Source: Candidatus Nitrosocosmicus arcticus
GTDB taxonomy: Archaea; Thermoproteota; Nitrososphaeria; Nitrososphaerales; Nitrososphaeraceae
Reading direction: 5' to 3'
Length of the DNA stretch: 64,000 nt
Assembly: GCF_007826885.1 (NCBI RefSeq)
Contig: NZ_ML675587.1
Coordinates: forward strand, 1-64,000
The notes under the pieces: generated by a model
The model's input: the letters and a program-made list of their open reading frames with translations, nothing else
Databases searched by the model: none
What the model was told of the DNA's origin: nothing
In this document: piece after piece, positions 62,469 through 64,000 of the stretch
Position numbering within the stretch: the stretch's first letter is position 1
Layout of the letters: each line of letters opens with the position of its first letter
Translations under genes and position numbers: made by a program

Positions 62469-63833
62469 ATGCTGGATAGTTTAAAAGATAATTTGAGATT
62501 GGCCCTAAAGAAAATCGTTGGGGCTTCAGATATTAATGAAGAATTGATTAATGAATTGTGTAAAGATCTCCAGCGCGCATTACTAGGTGCGGATGTAAAT
62601 GTTCGATTAGTCTTAGAAATAACAAAAAATCTTAAAGAAAGATCCTTAAGTGAAGCCCCTCCAAAGGGTTTGTCTAAAAAAGACCATATCATTACTATTC
62701 TTTACGGCGAACTATCAATAATGCTGGGGTACAGTGGTGAAGATATTAAAACCATTGACGCAAAAAGAATGGATGAAAATCTAATAAACTTCAATTCTGA
62801 TAAAAAGAACACTATTTTGATGCTAGGAATCCAAGGTAGTGGTAAGACTACTGTTATCGCCAAACTAGCAAGATGGCTCTCAAAACATGGTTATAGGATA
62901 GGAGTAATCGGAGCAGATACTTGGCGACCAGGTGCGTTAACCCAATTAAAAATGAATTGCAGTAAAATCAACGCTCAAGTCTATGGTGAGGAAGGTAACA
63001 ATAATGCACTAGAAATAGTGAAAAATGGACTGGTTTTCTTTAACGATCAGCCAGTTGATATTATAATTATCGATACTGCCGGGCGACACAAAGAGGAACA
63101 AGGATTGCTCGAAGAAATGCGAACTATGTATTCAATCATCATACCTGATCAGGTATTTCTTATTATCGATGGGACAATTGGGCAGCAAGCATATAATCAG
63201 GCAAAGATTTTCCACGAGAATGCCAAAATCAGTGGTATTATTATTACAAAATTAGATGGTACTGCTAAGGGGGGTGGGGCGATAGCTGCTTCTTCTGCCA
63301 CTGGTGCAAAGGTCCTTTTCATTGGAACTGGTGAAAGAATTGATGACCTGGAGCAATTTTCCCCTACAAGCTTTGTTGGCAGGCTTTTAGGGATGGGAGA
63401 TATAAAGGCCCTTCTTGAAATGGCACGCAACTTAGAAATTCAATCTGATGAAAATCAAGCAAAGAGGCTTATGAGTGGCAAAATGACAATCGAGGATTTT
63501 TATGCTCAAATGGAAAACATGGGGAAAATGGGATTCCGAAATGTAATTGAAAATTTGCCAGGGCTCTCAAACTTTGTAAAAGATGACCATCTTGATGTTC
63601 TGCAACAAAAAATGGAGAAGTGGAGATTCATAATCCAATCCTTTAGTACTGACGAAAAGAAGAATCCAGATATTATTAATGAGGCTAGGAGAAAAAGAAT
63701 CGCAAGAGGTTCCGGAGTTATGGAACATGATGTTAAAGATCTCATCAAACAGTATAACAATTCAAAGACAATGATGAAACAAGCAAAGGGCCGTCAGATG
63801 CAAGGACTTTTAAGGAGATTTGGGCTTGGCTAA
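62469..63833 (+). CDS. srp54: signal recognition particle protein SRP54
   Basis: 454-residue GTPase that targets membrane and secreted proteins. N domain (LKDNLRLALKKIVGASDINE), G domain with P-loop GIQGSGKTTVIAKLA, DTAGRHKEE, TKLDGTAKGGGA, and a Met-rich M domain (MTIEDFYAQMENMGKMGFRN) that binds signal peptides and SRP RNA, ending in the basic RIARGSGVMEHDVKDLI. Co-transcribed with the Dph6-like gene and the following gene. Archaeal in length and sequence. Confidence 0.97.
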   Translation: MLDSLKDNLRLALKKIVGASDINEELINELCKDLQRALLGADVNVRLVLEITKNLKERSLSEAPPKGLSKKDHIITILYGELSIMLGYSGEDIKTIDAKRMDENLINFNSDKKNTILMLGIQGSGKTTVIAKLARWLSKHGYRIGVIGADTWRPGALTQLKMNCSKINAQVYGEEGNNNALEIVKNGLVFFNDQPVDIIIIDTAGRHKEEQGLLEEMRTMYSIIIPDQVFLIIDGTIGQQAYNQAKIFHENAKISGIIITKLDGTAKGGGAIAASSATGAKVLFIGTGERIDDLEQFSPTSFVGRLLGMGDIKALLEMARNLEIQSDENQAKRLMSGKMTIEDFYAQMENMGKMGFRNVIENLPGLSNFVKDDHLDVLQQKMEKWRFIIQSFSTDEKKNPDIINEARRKRIARGSGVMEHDVKDLIKQYNNSKTMMKQAKGRQMQGLLRRFGLG

Positions 63834-64000
63834 AAACCATGGAGAATCTAAAAACTCTAGAAATAAAAATTTGAAAAAAACAAATCAACTTCAGATTCCT
63901 CTCTGTAATTTTTGTTATAATCGAAATCTTTCTAAAGAGAAGATGTCCTTAGTGAAATATGCAATTCCTGTCAAGATAATAAAAACAGGTATGAAAGTTT
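63826..64000 (+). CDS. 5' end of a gene downstream of srp54 (possibly Pus10)
   Basis: The frame begins with TTG at 63826, overlapping the srp54 stop by 8 bases, and stays open for 58 codons to the window end. A basic leader is followed by a zinc-type CNFCYNRN. Archaeal Pus10 pseudouridine synthases begin with a CxxC element (LCxxCLGR) that this resembles, and Pus10 lies near srp54 in some archaea. The identity is a guess. Confidence 0.45.
   Translation, partial: MAKNHGESKNSRNKNLKKTNQLQIPLCNFCYNRNLSKEKMSLVKYAIPVKIIKTGMKV

Noticed and set aside
1-64000. Prophage, insertion sequence, rRNA operon or replication origin
   Set aside because: No transposase, integrase, capsid, rRNA or Cdc6/ORB signature was seen in any region.

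Overview
The window looks like chromosome from an ammonia-oxidising archaeon of the order Nitrososphaerales (Thaumarchaeota/Nitrososphaeria), probably close to Nitrososphaera or Nitrosocosmicus. This is inferred from gene content alone. The DNA is AT-rich and archaeal in its information genes (aRF1, uL1/uL10/P1-type L12, Alba, SecE, SRP54, tRNA-splicing endonuclease, Dph6-type ATPase, an archaeal PIN-ATPase-KH protein). It also carries a split methylmalonyl-CoA mutase with its MeaB GTPase and a biotin ligase, which fit the 3-hydroxypropionate/4-hydroxybutyrate carbon cycle. Coenzyme F420 genes (CofE, a luciferase-like F420 enzyme) and a class III polyhydroxyalkanoate (PHA) synthase with its PhaE partner complete the picture. 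Many genes start with TTG or GTG, or are close to leaderless behind a TATA box. I see no rRNA, CRISPR array, phage or intact transposon.

Layout. 0.2-3.1 kb is a PHA storage module: an alpha/beta hydrolase and an AbrB/phasin-like protein face phaC-phaE. 3.1-4.36 kb is non-coding apart from an intron-containing tRNA-Arg(TCT). 4.4-11.2 kb holds mostly accessory genes: an MFS exporter, an SRPBCC/epimerase fusion, a UV-damage endonuclease, a glycosyltransferase-like protein and membrane proteins. 11.2-13.7 kb is a gene-poor stretch with one small LEA/CsbD-like protein and at least two decayed genes. 13.7-17.6 kb carries an ABC permease and two paralogous substrate-binding proteins that share a perfectly identical 185-bp tract; a matching-type ABC ATPase lies alone at 38.7 kb. 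18-20.3 kb encodes two surface proteins, one with a 48-bp tandem repeat and one beta-propeller.

20.8-25.7 kb is an information-processing block: uL1-uL10, with the L12 gene convergent instead of in the same operon, then an Lrp regulator, SecE, Alba and a PsbP-like secreted protein. 26.3-32.2 kb holds biotin ligase, a UbiA prenyltransferase, an aldo/keto reductase, two unlisted-size metal-binding proteins (a zinc ribbon and a YHS protein), a zinc alcohol dehydrogenase and an LsrF-type aldolase/thiolase. 32.4-37.2 kb is a branched-chain amino-acid operon, ilvB-ilvN-leuA-leuB. 37.2-49.3 kb contains a Nudix hydrolase, a MetF-like protein, the ABC ATPase, the PIN-ATPase-KH protein, mutase plus MeaB, CofE, a ThrH-like HAD phosphatase, TusA plus cysteine synthase, thioredoxin reductase and homoserine dehydrogenase. 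49.4-64 kb contains a PhoU-like protein, tRNA-splicing endonuclease, a divergent UDP-GlcNAc 2-epimerase, GalT, aRF1, phosphoglycerate mutase, a metallo-beta-lactamase nuclease, an F420 enzyme, a double-SDR protein, Dph6-like ATPase, SRP54 and the start of a further gene cut by the window end.

The most interesting points are the double-SDR protein at 59.7-61.5 kb, which resembles the N-terminal half of Chloroflexus malonyl-CoA reductase but has Gln in place of the catalytic Lys; the fused phasin/AbrB protein beside phaC; the gene-conversion tracts between the two binding proteins; the LsrF homologue paired with a zinc dehydrogenase; and the decayed-gene region at 11.2-13.7 kb. Functions are assigned by recognising motifs and family resemblance by eye; no database search was run.
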